From NCBI GenBank assembly GCA_030039715.1, contig JASHVA010000091.1, forward strand, positions 1 to 7,975: a DNA stretch of 7,975 bases. The letters run 5' to 3'. The stretch comes from Thermoplasmata archaeon. GTDB taxonomy: Archaea > Thermoplasmatota > Thermoplasmata > Lutacidiplasmatales > UBA184. Of the stretch, positions 7,333 to 7,975 are shown in pieces; the stretch's first letter is position 1, and each line of letters starts with the position of its first letter. The position numbers and the translations under genes are program-made. A model generated the notes under the pieces. That model was given only the letters and a program-made list of their open reading frames with translations. It did no database searches and had not been told where the DNA came from.

Positions 7333-7338
7333 GAGGAG
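7333..7338 (+). promoter_or_regulatory. Shine-Dalgarno site of the zinc-ribbon gene
   Basis: GAGGAG lies four bases before the ATG at 7343 and is a good match to the 3' end of archaeal 16S rRNA. It fixes the start of this short gene and contrasts with the leaderless arrangement inferred for its divergent neighbour rtcB. Confidence 0.55.
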
Positions 7339-7342
7339 AACG

Positions 7343-7672
7343 ATGCAGCTGCGCACGCTCCTCACTCTCGTCAACTTCGCGACGATCGCGGTCGCGATCC
7401 TCGTCCTGATCGCCTACCCCGGATTGGCCCCAGATGCGTTCTACATCCTCCTCGGCTGGATGCTGATCAGCCTCGCGTTGATCTACTCGCCCTGGGCCGC
7501 CCGGCCGATCGGCGGAGCGCCGCCCCCGACCGGCGGAGGAGGGTCCGGCGCCCCGCTGAGCTCCGGCCCGCACGCGAGCTCGCTCGGCTTCTGCATGTAC
7601 TGCGCCGCGCCGATCGAGCCGGGCACGGCGCGCTGCCCGTCCTGCGGGCGGGTCCTGCCGACGTTCGCCTGA
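7343..7672 (+). CDS. Small membrane protein with C-terminal zinc ribbon, 109 aa
   Basis: Function unknown. Two hydrophobic segments, about residues 5-24 and 33-49, form a likely helical hairpin in the membrane. They are followed by a Pro/Gly-rich flexible linker (about 52-75, with PPPTGGGGSG) and a four-cysteine zinc ribbon: C84-x2-C87, ten residues, then C98-x2-C101, reading FCMYCAAP and ARCPSCGRVLP. Short zinc ribbons of this kind on membrane proteins are common in archaea and usually lack an assigned role; they are thought to mediate protein contacts. With two membrane helices the ribbon and the N-terminus are on the same side; since zinc ribbons are normally cytoplasmic, a cytoplasmic position is inferred. 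A good Shine-Dalgarno site precedes the ATG. The gene is divergent from rtcB and converges tightly (8-base gap) on the biotinyl protein gene. Confidence 0.8.
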   Translation: MQLRTLLTLVNFATIAVAILVLIAYPGLAPDAFYILLGWMLISLALIYSPWAARPIGGAPPPTGGGGSGAPLSSGPHASSLGFCMYCAAPIEPGTARCPSCGRVLPTFA

Positions 7673-7685
7673 GCCACCGCTCAGG
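7668..7685. other. Perfect 7-bp inverted repeat spanning both stop codons of a convergent gene pair
   Basis: CCTGAGC (7668-7674), a four-base loop CACC, then GCTCAGG (7679-7685). The TGA of the zinc-ribbon gene (7670-7672) and the TGA of the biotinyl gene (7683-7681 on the minus strand) sit symmetrically in the two arms. The stem could form in the 3' end of either transcript and might act as a bidirectional terminator or 3'-end stabiliser. There is no T-run on either side, and archaeal termination usually relies on U-tracts rather than hairpins, so the function is uncertain. Confidence 0.4.
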
Positions 7686-7975
7686 TCGGAAGCTCTTCGG
7701 CCGCCACGTAGAGCATCGGCTCTCGCGCTCGGGCGTTCCCGCCCGGGGCGACGGCGAGACCCCGGACGACGCCGTCGACCGGGCTCGTGAGCTCGTTGCG
7801 CATCTTCATGGCCTCGAGCACGAGGAGGACGTCACCCTTCCGGACGCGGTCGCCCTCCTTCACGCGGAGCTCGATCACCTTCCCCGGCATCGGCGGGACG
7901 ATCGGGGTGCCGGCGCGCGGAGCGGGCTTCGCCGCCGGCTCGGTCGGCCCGGGGCCCGCGCGCCGCGGTGCGGCC
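7681..7975 (-). CDS. Biotin carboxyl carrier protein or biotin-carboxylase subunit, C-terminal biotinyl domain (runs off the right edge)
   Basis: The last 97 residues are visible. An Ala/Pro/Arg-rich linker (about 28 residues, 7975-7891) leads into a biotinyl domain ending at the stop at 7683-7681. The biotin attachment motif is EAMKM, with the biotinylated Lys encoded at 7806-7804; MPGKVIEL before it and SPVDGVV after it are the typical flanking strands. The domain carries CO2 between the biotin carboxylase and carboxyltransferase sites of enzymes such as propionyl-/acetyl-CoA or pyruvate carboxylase. An in-frame ATG at 7890 exists, but it sits inside the conserved PMPGKV strand, so it is not the real start; the frame is open to the window edge. 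A free carrier protein and the end of a larger subunit cannot be told apart here. EAMKM favours biotin over lipoate. Confidence 0.9.
   Translation of the reverse strand, partial: AAPRRAGPGPTEPAAKPAPRAGTPIVPPMPGKVIELRVKEGDRVRKGDVLLVLEAMKMRNELTSPVDGVVRGLAVAPGGNARAREPMLYVAAEELPT

Noticed and set aside
7265..7573. 102-codon minus-strand frame opposite the zinc-ribbon gene
   Set aside because: No motif. The plus-strand frame has a Shine-Dalgarno site, two membrane segments and a CxxC pair, so it is the real gene.

Overview
The window is very GC-rich DNA that looks archaeal. Its left edge holds what appears to be the N-terminus of an archaeal/eukaryotic-type primase large subunit (PriL). RtcB starts about 27 bases downstream of a clear TATA box, as a leaderless archaeal transcript would. 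A giant sedolisin (S53) peptidase with PKD modules points to an acid-adapted heterotroph. These traits fit a GC-rich member of Thermoplasmatota, such as lineages from acidic soil or sediment. The lineage is an inference; no rRNA or other phylogenetic marker is present to confirm it.

Layout from left to right: (1) the 5' end of priL on the minus strand, running off the left edge; (2) a 153-base divergent intergenic region; (3) a 1307-residue secreted and membrane-anchored S53 peptidase on the plus strand (456-4379), which fills half the window; (4) a convergent M50 site-2-type intramembrane protease with a PDZ domain (minus, 4398-5741); (5) rtcB, the RNA ligase, on the same strand 46 bases upstream of the M50 gene (minus, 5788-7239); (6) a 103-base divergent region carrying the best TATA box in the window; (7) a 109-residue small membrane protein ending in a zinc ribbon (plus, 7343-7672); (8) the C-terminal biotinyl domain of a biotin carboxyl carrier protein or biotin-dependent carboxylase subunit (minus, 7681 to the right edge). 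There is no gene-free stretch over 300 bases, and no RNA gene, insertion sequence or CRISPR array was seen.

The genes do not form one pathway. PriL and RtcB are core information-processing genes (replication priming; tRNA splicing and RNA repair), and the biotinyl protein is central metabolism. The S53 enzyme is an exported, probably heavily N-glycosylated surface protease that likely feeds on or remodels protein outside the cell. The M50 protease acts within the membrane on unknown substrates. I see no strong evidence of a new multi-gene system. The points most worth a second look are the stalk architecture of the S53 protein (repeated PKD-like modules, one recent-looking duplication, 25 N-glycosylation sequons), the small zinc-ribbon membrane protein of unknown role, and the short stem-loops at both convergent gene ends, each containing or lying next to stop codons.
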